Shown here piece by piece: positions 1-10,373 of a stretch of 44,434 bases of DNA (positions are counted from its first letter, which is position 1; the number at the start of each line of letters is the position of its first letter). Source of the stretch: Gammaproteobacteria bacterium. GTDB taxonomy: Bacteria; Pseudomonadota; Gammaproteobacteria; Xanthomonadales; Marinicellaceae. The notes under the pieces were generated by a model that saw only the letters and a list, made by a program, of their open reading frames with translations, made no database searches and was not told where the DNA came from. The stretch is taken from contig JAWLAO010000010.1 in assembly GCA_041395445.1 (NCBI GenBank), forward strand, positions 1 to 44,434. The letters run 5' to 3'. Position numbers and translations under genes: made by a program.

Positions 1-37
1 CAGATTGAATTTAAAGGATTATTTTGAGCCGTTTGAT

Positions 38-113
38 TGGCGTCCCCTAGGGGGTTCGAACCCCTGTTGCCGCCGTGAAAGGGCGGAGTCCTAGGCCACT
101 AGACGAAGGGGAC
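38..113 (-). tRNA. tRNA-Glu (UUC)
   Basis: The reverse complement folds as a 76-nt cloverleaf. The acceptor strand begins GTCCCCTTCG and ends GGGGACGCCA, the T arm carries GGTTCGAACCC, and the anticodon loop is CUUUCAC with anticodon UUC. The 3' CCA is encoded in the DNA. It lies 38 bp beyond tRNA-Ala on the same strand, so the two are probably one transcript. Confidence 0.96.
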
Positions 114-151
114 GCAACAGAATTTTCTTTCGGGTTTTAGTGCAAAAAACT

Positions 152-227
152 TGGTGGAGCTAAGCGGGATCGAACCGCTGACCTCAACACTGCCAGTGTT
201 GCGCTCTCCCAGCTGAGCTATAGCCCC
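152..227 (-). tRNA. tRNA-Ala (GGC)
   Basis: The reverse complement starts GGGGCTATAGCTCAG and ends TTAGCTCCACCA, with T arm GGTTCGATCCC. The anticodon stem ACACT/AGTGT encloses the GGC anticodon. The CCA end is encoded. It is upstream of tRNA-Glu in the direction of transcription. Confidence 0.96.
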
Positions 228-304
228 TCGAAAGAATGAGCATTATGCTTATTTGCTATCCGCTCGTCAACATTTTTTTTATAATTTTAATATTTTCTAA
301 TTGA

Positions 305-1900
305 TTATTTAGCAGATAGAAAAGTTATCCTCTGATTACTCGCTTTCAATATCGTTTTGATGGTATTTTCTGAGCACCAAAGCTGTATAGTTTTCTTTGC
401 CCGACTGACAGCGGTATAGAGTAATTCGCGATTTAAAAAATCTTCCTCGATGTTATCGGCAATAGTAATTAAGACATGATCATATTCTGACCCTTGAGAT
501 TTGTGAATACTGATTGCATGTGCTAATTGCCAATTTTTAATTGCATCAAGCAAAATATATTGCTGTTTCCCTTGAATATTGAATAAGGCATACCATTGCC
601 CTTTTTTCTTTGAGATAAAACCGATATCTCCATTAAAAATCCCTAAAGTGTAATCATTCTGAGTGACTAAAACAGGCATTCCTTCGTTAATTTCAAAATT
701 ATCATGGAAAACTTCTCTGCTGAGTTGATTGAGTTCCTTGACGCTGTTTTCACCGGAATTTGTAGCTGCCAATAACATTGACGTTTCACCATTTTGATGA
801 CTCTCTACCCATTGATTTAGAAACTGACTTTTTTCAGATTTTTTCTTTGGGCTTTTCCAAGTAAAATGTGGATATTTTCGGCATTCTGCAAATTTCTCGT
901 AATCCGTTAAAATAATTGATTCGCAAAGTGCAAATATAACTGAATCATCTGCAAAACGATAATTTTTCTTTAATTCAACAAAGTTACTGATTTTTGAAGT
1001 GATTATTGATTGATTATTTGAGATTTCATTAAGCAAATTATATCCGGATTGATTCTTCATCAGGTTGCATAAATCAGCAAAGACATTTCCAACATCAACT
1101 GCCGGAAGTTGATTTTTATCACCTAATAAAATCAATTGAGCATTTGGTTTTAGTGCTTTTAATAGACCGCACATCATACTGATATCCAGCATTGATGCTT
1201 CGTCGATGATAATTAAATTATAAGGTAAGTGATTATCGTTGTTATAAAAATTAGTATTGCTTCTCGGTTTATATTTGAGCAAACGGTGAATCGTCACAGC
1301 ATTTTGCGGAATTCGGCTGATAATTTCATCAGAGATTTCACTTTGCTCAAGGTTTTGGCGAATGCTTTCAATCATACGATTCGCCGCTTTTCCTGTCGGT
1401 GCTGCCAGAGCGATTGAATTGTCAGGATACAATTGCAAATACAACTGCAACATTTTAATAATTGCTGTGGTTTTACCAGTTCCCGGACCGCCGCTCAGTA
1501 TAAAACGGGAATGAAATAATGCCGCAATTGCAGCCTGCCACTGCCAGTCAATTTCTTCCGTATTTACATTGATTTTAGTGATATTTTTTAGTATGGATTG
1601 CAAACTAATTAGATCAACATTAATCGCATGTTCACTTAAAAAATTGTTTCTAATAAAAATCTCATCATTATACAAACGTCTGAAACCACTTTTGCCATTC
1701 GTTTGCACGATATAGCCATGAGTACCATCCTGACTGATTAAATCATGTTCATACTCTTGCATACCCGTAATCGCCGAGTGACCTGATTCCGATGCAATTT
1801 GTATTTCACGAGCCAAATTTATTACACCCTGATTATTTGTAATTGATTTAAAAAAATGTACGATTTCCGGTACTAGGCTTGAATTCTTTTGTTTATCCAT
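305..1900 (-). CDS. recD: Exodeoxyribonuclease V alpha subunit RecD
   Basis: RecD is the 5'-3' SF1 helicase motor of RecBCD, which unwinds and resects double-strand breaks. The Walker A motif GGPGTGKTT lies near residue 140 and the Walker B motif LIIIDEASMLD near 235. A C-terminal helicase motif (AISIHKSQGSEYDHV) is followed by LLYTAVSRAKK. At about 531 residues it is somewhat shorter than the E. coli protein, mainly in the N-terminal domain. I chose the ATG at 1898-1900, which overlaps the last codons of recB by 8 bp; a GTG at 1910-1912 in the same frame would add four residues. The overlap implies translational coupling. It is the last gene of the recC-recB-recD run and looks intact. Confidence 0.95.
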   Translation of the reverse strand: MDKQKNSSLVPEIVHFFKSITNNQGVINLAREIQIASESGHSAITGMQEYEHDLISQDGTHGYIVQTNGKSGFRRLYNDEIFIRNNFLSEHAINVDLISLQSILKNITKINVNTEEIDWQWQAAIAALFHSRFILSGGPGTGKTTAIIKMLQLYLQLYPDNSIALAAPTGKAANRMIESIRQNLEQSEISDEIISRIPQNAVTIHRLLKYKPRSNTNFYNNDNHLPYNLIIIDEASMLDISMMCGLLKALKPNAQLILLGDKNQLPAVDVGNVFADLCNLMKNQSGYNLLNEISNNQSIITSKISNFVELKKNYRFADDSVIFALCESIILTDYEKFAECRKYPHFTWKSPKKKSEKSQFLNQWVESHQNGETSMLLAATNSGENSVKELNQLSREVFHDNFEINEGMPVLVTQNDYTLGIFNGDIGFISKKKGQWYALFNIQGKQQYILLDAIKNWQLAHAISIHKSQGSEYDHVLITIADNIEEDFLNRELLYTAVSRAKKTIQLWCSENTIKTILKASNQRITFLSAK

Positions 1901-4900
1901 GTGAAAACTCACTTAATATTTCATCAATCAGTTTTTTGTCCGGTTTGTTAAAATAGACTCCCTGCCCCGCTTCATCCGGTTTCATGCCTCGAATAAAAAT
2001 ATATGCCACTCCTCCAAAGTCACGAGAATAATCAAAATCGGGAATTTTGTTTTGCAAAAACCGCGTAAATGCCACAGTGTATAACAAATATTGCAAATCA
2101 TAATAATGATGCTGCACCGATTTTTCCAAATTTAAAAAGCTATAATCTTCAAAGGATTTTCCAAGATAATTACTTTTATAATCAATAATATAAAACTTTT
2201 TATTAAACTCAACAATGAGATCAATAAAACCAGTCAAAAAGCCTTTCAGACTATCATTTGAGAATTCAGTGGATTTATTTCTATGTTGACTCAGCCATCG
2301 ACTGATTATTACTTTATCAACAGTTTCTAAAGGTAAAAGAAACTCCATTTCGACAATTTTATTCCTGACATTCTTGAGTTCAAACCCATCATTCCACAGC
2401 TTGGTATTAAGCACAGTGTGTATTTGCTGAGCAAGACATTCTGACCACTTTAAATCATAACCATTTTCTTTAAGTTGCCTCTCTGACACTTGCTGAATAA
2501 CTGACTTTGCTGCATTAAAATCCAATTCCTCCAATATATGATGTTGCATTGTTCCGCTTTTGGTACCACCAGGAAAATCGAAGAAACTCTCGAAATTTTC
2601 TTTTTTCTTACCTTCTTCATCAGTTTCTGCATAGTATTGATGGTTTTTTGTTAAAGAAGAGAAACTGTAAACGCTTAAAGGTTGACTAATTTCTCCCTTA
2701 AATGGAGTTAATATGAGTGCCGGAGTGATATTGGAATCGTTGAAATGATTCGTTCTTTCATCAATATCAATGATGAAGTCTTTTATATTCGCGGAATTTA
2801 CTTCAAGGTTTTTAAATAATCTTGTTATCGCAAGCCTGTCCAAATTTTTATCAAAGTCTGCACCAAGATAAACTCTAAATTTCGCTCGTGTAATCGCAAC
2901 ATAAAGCACACGCATCAGTTCAGCTTCTTGTTCCAATTGAAATTTGGCGACAGCTTCTTCAGTACCTCTCCAATCAATAATGCCATTATTATCGTTATCA
3001 TGTACAGCAACAATTGAGTTAAGAAGTTTTCCATCATTTAAACCAATCGGCTTGATTTTCTCAATATTGGGTATAAAAACAATCGGAAACTCCAAGCCTT
3101 TGGATTTATGAATAGTCATTATAGTAATTTTCTGCCCATCACTTTCCAGTCGCCGTTTCTGGTTTTCATTATTGTCATTGATATTTTCAGGCTTGGAAAT
3201 TTGTTTAATCAGCCATTCGTAAAACTGCTCAAGACTCAAACCATTGTCTTGCTGTTGTTGAAATAACTCTAGAAGATGAATCAAATCAGTATAATGTCTT
3301 TCGCCATCATTTCTACTCAATAAATTTTCGTAAACATTTTTCTCCTGAAGGAATATATTGAGTGATTCTGATAAACCTTGCTGTTGGCTTTGGACTCTTA
3401 AAGCAATAAATTCAGACGTTAATTCCTCTATATTCAGCGAATGAATTTCAGCAATATTCATCTGAAAAAATATTCCCTGATAGGTTGTAAAAACATTTTC
3501 TTTGGAGGGAAATAGAATTGCACGAATCAAATAATGCAATTGTTTAGCAATCTCGGTTGTAAAAATACTGGCTTCGCTACTGAGTGTGACACTGAAATTT
3601 TCAGCAATCAAAAACTCGTATAATTCAACAGCTTCCCTGTTTGTTTTAACCAATATTGCGATGTCTTTTTCTTGTAACTTTCGTGTTTCACTCGCAGTCT
3701 GAATCTCAGCAAAATTTAATAACCTTAGCAATTCATTTTTTAGTTTCTCATGTCGATTCATTGCCGGACTGTTAATAACTGCTAAAGCATTTGAGTATTC
3801 TTTATCAATCAGTTGTGAGCTTTGATCGTCTTTAGATTTAGAAGGATGGAATGCAATCGCATTGAGCAAAAAAGAATTGTTAGAGTCAAACATAGAATTT
3901 GAAACATTCAACATTTCTTCGCTACTTCGCCAATTTGTTTCCAAGTTATATATTTCATCAACCGATAATTTCGCCTTTTCATAGACAAAAACATCAGCTC
4001 CACGAAAATCATAAATCGCTTGTTTAGGATCACCCACATAAATCAAACTATTTCGACCTTGATTAAAACAACTATTAAATATTTCAAATTGCAAGGCATC
4101 GGTATCCTGAAATTCATCAATCATGACACATTGCCATTGATTGCTGATACTATGTGCTAAATTTGAGTTTGTTTTAACAGCCTGATACACCAACCTAATT
4201 TGGTCGGAATAGCTATAAATTCCATTCTCCTGCAAATTTTTATCCAACCGTTCGAGAATATAATTCCAGCATTCTTGCAGAAACTGCGAAACAAATATTT
4301 CTCTCTCAGATATGATTGGTTCCAGTTGATGAAAAAAATCAGGAAATGTATAGACGGTTTGGTCTTTGTTTAGATTCGATTTTAGGCTTTCTGCTGTAAA
4401 CTTTGATACATCTGTTAATTGACCATTGAGGAATTCTTCGATATCGTTTTTATATTTTTCTCGTGATTTTTTGGGATATTTATTACCACTAAATTTGCCG
4501 CAATAAATAAAATCCATTAATAATTCTTTATCGGATTCCCATAGTATTTTAAGATCTGATAGTGTCTCACCCAGAGATTTAGAATTGATCTCTATATCTC
4601 GAAAGCCAATGCTTTTATAATGGCTTTTACTTAATAACCATTTGAATTTATTAATTATTTTTTCAATATCAGGAATCAAAGCTAACAAATCAACCGACAA
4701 TTCTTTTTGCTTGAAACGCCAGAAATCATAAACATAGTTTTTAATTTCATCGTCAGTATTTATAAGTTCTGCGAGTACAGGTGATTGGCATTCGCTATTG
4801 AAGTCATCAAGAATCTTCTGACAGAAAGAGTTGATGGTAAAAACTGAAGCCTGATCAAAACAAATGATAGCTAATGAAACCAGTTTTAAAGCATCAGGGT

Positions 4901-5204
4901 AGTGTTGTTCATTTTTATAGGATTCATAAAGTTCAAATAAATGCTTGTTGTCATCTTTTGAAACTTCATGGAAGCCTGATAAATGATTTTTACATTCGAT
5001 TAGCTGTTGTCTTAATCGTCCTTTAAGTTCAGCAGTCGCCGCTTTGGTAAATGTAACAACCAAAATTTGATCCGGTGTCAATCGCTTTTCGACGATATAG
5101 CGAATATACAAACCGGACAATGTATATGTCTTTCCGGTTCCGGCACTGGCTTCAATCAGTTTTGTACCATTTAGAGAAACCTTATACAAATCAAACAGTT
5201 GCAT
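1893..5204 (-). CDS. recB: Exodeoxyribonuclease V beta subunit RecB
   Basis: RecB is the 3'-5' helicase and sole nuclease subunit of RecBCD. Walker A (EASAGTGKT) lies at about residues 18-26 and Walker B (VMIDEFQDTDALQF) near 370. TIHKSKGLEFPIV and RVLYVAITRAK are UvrD-like motifs. The C-terminal RecB nuclease site is present as FIDLIVEF followed by YIIDYKSNYLG, which supplies the metal-binding Asp, the second Asp and the Lys. At about 1103 residues the length is normal. The ATG at 5202-5204 is preceded by GGAGGT at suitable spacing; a TTG directly upstream is a less likely start. The start overlaps the recC 3' end and the stop overlaps recD. Confidence 0.96.
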   Translation of the reverse strand: MQLFDLYKVSLNGTKLIEASAGTGKTYTLSGLYIRYIVEKRLTPDQILVVTFTKAATAELKGRLRQQLIECKNHLSGFHEVSKDDNKHLFELYESYKNEQHYPDALKLVSLAIICFDQASVFTINSFCQKILDDFNSECQSPVLAELINTDDEIKNYVYDFWRFKQKELSVDLLALIPDIEKIINKFKWLLSKSHYKSIGFRDIEINSKSLGETLSDLKILWESDKELLMDFIYCGKFSGNKYPKKSREKYKNDIEEFLNGQLTDVSKFTAESLKSNLNKDQTVYTFPDFFHQLEPIISEREIFVSQFLQECWNYILERLDKNLQENGIYSYSDQIRLVYQAVKTNSNLAHSISNQWQCVMIDEFQDTDALQFEIFNSCFNQGRNSLIYVGDPKQAIYDFRGADVFVYEKAKLSVDEIYNLETNWRSSEEMLNVSNSMFDSNNSFLLNAIAFHPSKSKDDQSSQLIDKEYSNALAVINSPAMNRHEKLKNELLRLLNFAEIQTASETRKLQEKDIAILVKTNREAVELYEFLIAENFSVTLSSEASIFTTEIAKQLHYLIRAILFPSKENVFTTYQGIFFQMNIAEIHSLNIEELTSEFIALRVQSQQQGLSESLNIFLQEKNVYENLLSRNDGERHYTDLIHLLELFQQQQDNGLSLEQFYEWLIKQISKPENINDNNENQKRRLESDGQKITIMTIHKSKGLEFPIVFIPNIEKIKPIGLNDGKLLNSIVAVHDNDNNGIIDWRGTEEAVAKFQLEQEAELMRVLYVAITRAKFRVYLGADFDKNLDRLAITRLFKNLEVNSANIKDFIIDIDERTNHFNDSNITPALILTPFKGEISQPLSVYSFSSLTKNHQYYAETDEEGKKKENFESFFDFPGGTKSGTMQHHILEELDFNAAKSVIQQVSERQLKENGYDLKWSECLAQQIHTVLNTKLWNDGFELKNVRNKIVEMEFLLPLETVDKVIISRWLSQHRNKSTEFSNDSLKGFLTGFIDLIVEFNKKFYIIDYKSNYLGKSFEDYSFLNLEKSVQHHYYDLQYLLYTVAFTRFLQNKIPDFDYSRDFGGVAYIFIRGMKPDEAGQGVYFNKPDKKLIDEILSEFSHG

Positions 5205-8200
5205 CAATGACCTCCGAATAATCTACCAACTCGATTGATTCTAAAAGCGGTTTAATGTACTCCTCAACATCTGATTGATAATCGTAATCCAGTAGTTGTT
5301 GAAGAAAGTATCTCTGTCCTTCGGTTGCCGGAAGTCTTTCGTTTCCTTTGAGTGAATTGTAATAAGCTATCTCAGTAGCCAAAGCAATATCATTCGTCCT
5401 TACATTAACCATTGCAGCCGGGTGAAATAGCCAAGGTTGCTGATGAATCAACCTCCACTTCTCTAAGATTTTTGATAATAATTCCGTTGTATTTTGAATT
5501 GGATTGAATTTAACAATTTTATCTTCAAAATACAGATAACTTTCACTTTCAGGTTGAGAGCATAAATGATTAATCCAGTGCTTGGTAATATATTTTCCTT
5601 TAGCTTTGCCTGTTTTAAAATCAACCAGTTGTTTTTTATCATTTAAGTGAACCACTCCATAAAATTTAAATTCTTCAAAAATTAACTCAATATCTTGTGA
5701 ATGAGTTTCTGTCTGTTGATATATTTCAGACAAAGAATAGAGTTCTTTTGAGAATTTGTTGTAGTAGTTATGACTCAATGGTGAATCAGCCAGCAATCCG
5801 GTTTTCTTTGCAGTTTCGATATCATGTTGGAAAATATGACTCTTTAATTTCCATTCTTCCAGTTTATCGGGTTGATACGTTTCTGTATTTTTTAACTCAT
5901 TGGAATATATCTTTAATTGCAGTTCAGCGACATTCTCTATAAAAAATCTAAAGGGGTTACTGAAAAAATTCAGACAACTGCTGAATAGAGATGGCGGTTT
6001 CAAGCGTTTTATCAATCCGAATTTCTATATTATTATCTATAGGGGGCTATGCTGATAATATTTTTTTGCCAACTTAAAATTATTGAGAATATATGATTGT
6101 TGTTCTTTAGAGAAATAATATTGATTAAAACCGTGCATAAAATGATGCTGAATTGCAAATACATCGTTGGTTTTCTGCTTTAAATAGGTAACCAAATCTT
6201 CAACAACAGTCGATGCCGGTATGATTTCATTGGTACTTTGCTCATACCCGATATAGGTTAGTACCAGTTTATCAAGATTGCTTGTTAAAGCGGTTAACAT
6301 TAAATTTTTGTCTGCGGCTCTTTTGGATTGATTTAATTGAGGTAACTTATTCTTAAATATATCCAAATCGTTTTTGGTATCATTTCCGGGAAACTTTCCT
6401 TCAGATAAACCCATAATAATCAATACTTTAGCATCTTCTATAAAAGTATTTTTCCAAGACTGAAAACGAATCCCTATTTTACCTTCATAGCGAATATCAT
6501 TATCTGCAAGGGCTTTTTCAAGAACAGCTTTAATGACCGATAGTGGCAATTCAAATTCACAATCCAGAGTTTGTTCGCACAAACAGGTTCTGGCAATTTT
6601 AATAATTTTTAACTTTAATTCTTCATCAAAATCGCTATATAAAAAATCTTCACAAATAGATTCGACAAACTCAAACCACATCTCCGGTGTTTTATCAGAA
6701 AGGCTTTGTTCATAACATAAATACCACAAATCCAAAAACCGAAAAAAGCGAATAAATATGCTATTTTGCCCGGCTAAATCACCAAAAGTTGATAAGTAAG
6801 AAACATCTGAAGTGTCTCCCGATAGATATCCGCTCAACCAGCGATTTCTACCAAATTCCCATGTGTTACCGATATTTGCCTGAAAGTCCTTCTTCTCTTT
6901 GTGCTTTGACGAGTAGAAACTCCTAATATTTGAGTCTGTTATCCAGTTCTTTATACGTTCCAATTCTTCGTTGGTAAATTCAAATTTATCAGATATGCTT
7001 TTTAAGGATACTAATCCAAAGATATCCTCAGCTGACATTTCGCCTGAAAAGCTATTGATAATTTGCATTAGCGCATTGACGTATTCCTGTTCATCAAGGT
7101 TGCGATTCTGAATATGAAAAGGCAACATTCGACCCTGTTCATCAACCGGATAATTGAAAACTTTGGAAATGTGAGTGATATAGTCATCAATCTGAGGTGA
7201 AACAACGATGATTTCTTCAGGTTTGAGTTCTGGATGATTATTTAAGGCTTTTAAAACGGTATCATAAACAACCTCGACCTCGCGAAAGCGCGAATGACAA
7301 CTATGAATTGTTATACTATCGTCAGTTTGGTAGCTCGCGGGATTTTCTTTCAACTGATAAATATCATTTTTGATACTTTTTAATAGTGAATCTGGAGGTA
7401 AAATCTCACAATCAAGCTCAATATCACTACAATTTTCGCTGTATAGCCTGTCAAAAAGAGACAATTTTGCATAGCCCAAATTCGCTAAAACAGGGTTCCC
7501 TTGAAAATCCAGATAGGAATACTCTTCATTAAAAATACTTTTCTTTATGCTTGTTTTTTCAGGAATCATGTCTAACCAATATTCCGCCGTCGGATTGGTT
7601 AGCATGATATGAATCGTTTTAAATTCTGAAAGTTTGAGCAATAAATTCATTTGCAATTCGTTGAATTGCTCAACGGCAAACACTATTATTTCATCAGGTA
7701 ATTCCGTAACTGTTTCTTGAGATATATCCTCCAGAATACTTAAAACCGGATTTTTTTGTTCCGTATTTTCTGTAAAAGCATTCCATAAATTTATTTTCCA
7801 ATCTTTTGAAGATTCATGATTCTTTTGCCAAGTTAAAGTCTCTTTTGGGTAATTTTCCAAGGCATTGAGATACATTGATGCCAGCTTTTCAGCCAAATTA
7901 AATTTTTTTAATGTAGTGAAGTGATGAAACTCGGGTACAAGATTTGAGCTTTCCAAGTGCTTATAAAGTTGCCATCTCATAGTGTCCGTGGAATAATAAT
8001 TTTGCCTCTCATCTTTAAAAGCTACTTTTTTAAGGACTTCCCAAACAAAACCAAACTGTAAAATAAAATTTGTTTGAGCACAAATTCCTTGCTGAATAGC
8101 CAATGATTGCTGAAACCATCTCTTGCAGGATTGGTTAGGAACTACAACCCAGGATGGCGTAAATATTGAACGATTGCCCGATAATATTTTTCCGGCTTGT

Positions 8201-8244
8201 TCAAAGAGTTGCTTGTAGTTACTGGCTGTGTATAAATTGATCAA
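5191..8244 (-). pseudogene. recC: recC interrupted by two compensating one-base shifts
   Basis: RecC is the Chi-recognising scaffold of RecBCD. The first 735 codons, from a TTG start (MINLYTASN), read as RecC but stop at 6037. The C-terminal part resumes in the same frame and reads to 5191. Between the runs C5 (6042-6046, G on the plus strand) and T6 (5963-5968, A on the plus strand), the -1 frame is open for about 27 codons. It encodes PPIDNNIEIRIDKTLETAI followed by SIQQLSEFF, which joins NPFRFFIENVAEL as expected for the RecC nuclease-like domain. One missing C and one extra T therefore explain everything. Either two assembly errors split an intact gene, or RecC is truncated. The first seems likelier because recB and recD are intact. 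Confidence 0.88.
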
Positions 8245-8281
8245 GTGGATAATTCCTTTACAAAAATATTATTTTGCACAA

Positions 8282-8308
8282 TTTAATTCTCAAAAATTGA
8301 GAATTAAA
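8282..8308. promoter_or_regulatory. 12-bp-arm perfect dyad upstream of recC
   Basis: TTTAATTCTCAA and TTGAGAATTAAA form perfect inverted arms around AAA. The dyad sits 38-64 bp upstream of the recC TTG start and just beyond the terminator of the preceding gene. It could be an operator over the recCBD promoter or an AU-rich hairpin in the leader. No T tract follows on either strand, so it is not an obvious terminator. Confidence 0.45.
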
Positions 8309-8330
8309 GTCTCAGCAATTTATTTTAACA

Positions 8331-8359
8331 AAAAAAAAGGTTGGAAACTCCAACCTTTT
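8331..8359 (-). terminator. Rho-independent terminator after the caspase lipoprotein gene
   Basis: On the minus strand AAAAGGTTGGA pairs with TCCAACCTTTT around a three-base loop, and a run of T residues follows. It lies 22 bp after the stop codon at 8382 and separates this unit from recC. Confidence 0.85.
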
Positions 8360-8381
8360 CTTCTGATTACGAAATTTTCAA

Positions 8382-10352
8382 CTAAATCGAATCAGGCATG
8401 AAATAATATTCGCTTCCCTCATGACCCGCATGTTTGATAGCACTGTATTCGGGAACCTGTTTTAAACCCGCGAGACTGGAACGAAGGCTGACTTGTTGGC
8501 TGAGAGCTTTATAAAGTCTGTAACCCTCCATCACACCATCATTTTCATTCAAAACATCGAGGAATGCTGATGCGAAGATCGAATGACCGTTTCCACCACT
8601 ATCGAGAATTGGTTGTAAACCGCCGGATGTCAAAACAGTTCTGGCTTTAACTCTTGATGTGAATAAAATATCTTCATTCTCGACTTCATCAGGAAGAGGT
8701 GAAATGGATGAACCTGACAATGTTCCTGAATAACACGAATCCGCAACAACCATCACATGTTTCGCAGGCATTTCTGCCATAAAATCACTCACTGCTTTGT
8801 TTGGAATCCACTTGCTTTTGTCAGTTTTTCCAGCATCTGTAGGAATCCAATAGCCCTCTTTTGAATTATCGTCGATAAATCCATGACCTGCGTAATACAC
8901 TAAAAGATTGTCGTATTTCCCAAGTTTGTTTTTGTACTCACTCAATGCAGTTAACATGGTGCTTTGATTAGCATTGGTGAGTAATTTAACCTGATAGCCA
9001 TAACGATTTTTCAAAACATCGGCAATTTCAGTGGCATCCTCAACCGCTGTTTGCAAATTATCAATATTGGAATAATTGTTATTGCCGATAACTAAAGCGT
9101 GATATTCGCCTAAGTCTTCTCTAAAACGACGGGTAAACAGTTCGTCAAATTTTCGTGATTTAACAGGTTCGAATTGATTTCTAACCGCCACAAATTGTTT
9201 AATTGTTTTTGAACCGTCATTTCTTACCGCAACGATATTAACAGGAGTATCTCCAGTTTGGAGATTGATAGAACTTTCAAAAATACCACCTTCTGTCATC
9301 GAGTTTTTGATATCAGAGTTGTTTATCTTTAATGCAATGACTCCATCCGGAGGAGTGACACTTCCCATTATGTCTAGCTGTAAAGCATTGGGTTGCATTG
9401 GAATTGTTTCTATTCCACGAGTTAATATCACATCGGGAGTGATTACGTTAATACCTTCTTCACTATCATTTTGCGCAAGTTCAGTATTGGTATTTTTTTC
9501 AGTGACTTTAGTAACCAAGTTATTTATTAAGTTATTCTGTTTTTCTAGCTCACTGTTTTTCTTGTTGATTTCATCTTTCAACTGAGCAATTTTTGTGAGA
9601 ATTGTATCGTCATTTTTATTCGATTTTAACTTAGCTTGTAGGTCTTTAAGTTTAGTATCTGCTTGCTCAACATATTTTTTGGTTAAATCATAGTCGCTTT
9701 TAACATCAGAAAGTTCTTGTCTCAATGTAGAAACTTCTTTCAAAAGCTGTATTCTTTGATGTTCTTTTGCACGACGTTCGCGAAGATTTTGCTCGGTTAC
9801 GATTTCAATGTTGGAATCTGTAATACCCGATGCCTTACGGTAAAGATTAACCGCTTTTTCGGCATCTTTAGCAACACCCAAACCTTGTTCGTAAAGATTG
9901 CCCAAGTTTAACATTGCCGGAGTATAACCTTGATCGACCGCTTTCTGATACCACATTGCTGCTGCTTTATAGTCTGGTGTTCCATTGATGCCTTTTTCAT
10001 ATAATTCACCAAGATAAGATTGCGCTTTGGCATCACCACTTTGAGCTTCAGGCATCCACATTTTTGCTACATTAGCAAAATTGGCTTTATCATAGGCAAC
10101 ATATTCACCTCCACGAACCGCACAATCTCTTGCGCTTAATCTTGCCGGTTTTCTAGCTGATAGATATGAATAGTTTTGACCTAGCTGCCGGACTTGAGGT
10201 GGCAATAAACAATCAACAATATAGAGTTGATCGGGAGTAATTTGTCCTTTTTCCACAGTTTTGACCGGTGGAGCACCACAACCTATAACCAGCAAACTGA
10301 TACATCCCGGAATAAGTAGTTTTTTCAATGTTGATTTATATGTTTTTTTCAT
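8382..10352 (-). CDS. Lipoprotein with Sel1 repeats, coiled coil and C14 caspase-like peptidase domain
   Basis: The 656-residue protein begins with a lipoprotein signal ending LVIGC (lipidated Cys25); Gly at +2 favours outer-membrane sorting. About two Sel1-type repeats follow at residues 105-175 (SYLGELYEKG, NLGNLYEQGLG). A charged coiled coil spans about 190-285 and a beta-rich segment about 320-390. The caspase-fold domain starts near 410 (YHALVIGNNNYSN). Its catalytic dyad is intact: His490 in YYAGHG and Cys540 in ADSCYSG. The family comprises orthocaspase-like cysteine peptidases, so protease activity is expected but the substrate is unknown. An AGGGG ribosome site precedes the ATG. It starts 21 bp after the autotransporter gene, implying co-transcription and a linked role at the outer membrane. 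Confidence 0.9.
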   Translation of the reverse strand: MKKTYKSTLKKLLIPGCISLLVIGCGAPPVKTVEKGQITPDQLYIVDCLLPPQVRQLGQNYSYLSARKPARLSARDCAVRGGEYVAYDKANFANVAKMWMPEAQSGDAKAQSYLGELYEKGINGTPDYKAAAMWYQKAVDQGYTPAMLNLGNLYEQGLGVAKDAEKAVNLYRKASGITDSNIEIVTEQNLRERRAKEHQRIQLLKEVSTLRQELSDVKSDYDLTKKYVEQADTKLKDLQAKLKSNKNDDTILTKIAQLKDEINKKNSELEKQNNLINNLVTKVTEKNTNTELAQNDSEEGINVITPDVILTRGIETIPMQPNALQLDIMGSVTPPDGVIALKINNSDIKNSMTEGGIFESSINLQTGDTPVNIVAVRNDGSKTIKQFVAVRNQFEPVKSRKFDELFTRRFREDLGEYHALVIGNNNYSNIDNLQTAVEDATEIADVLKNRYGYQVKLLTNANQSTMLTALSEYKNKLGKYDNLLVYYAGHGFIDDNSKEGYWIPTDAGKTDKSKWIPNKAVSDFMAEMPAKHVMVVADSCYSGTLSGSSISPLPDEVENEDILFTSRVKARTVLTSGGLQPILDSGGNGHSIFASAFLDVLNENDGVMEGYRLYKALSQQVSLRSSLAGLKQVPEYSAIKHAGHEGSEYYFMPDSI

Positions 10353-10373
10353 AATTTTCCCCTATTTTCAAGG

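Noticed and set aside
5191..8244. Programmed ribosomal frameshifting producing full-length RecC
   Set aside because: Two opposite slips 80 bp apart would be needed, with no family precedent and no recognisable stimulatory structure. Homopolymer indels explain the pattern better.
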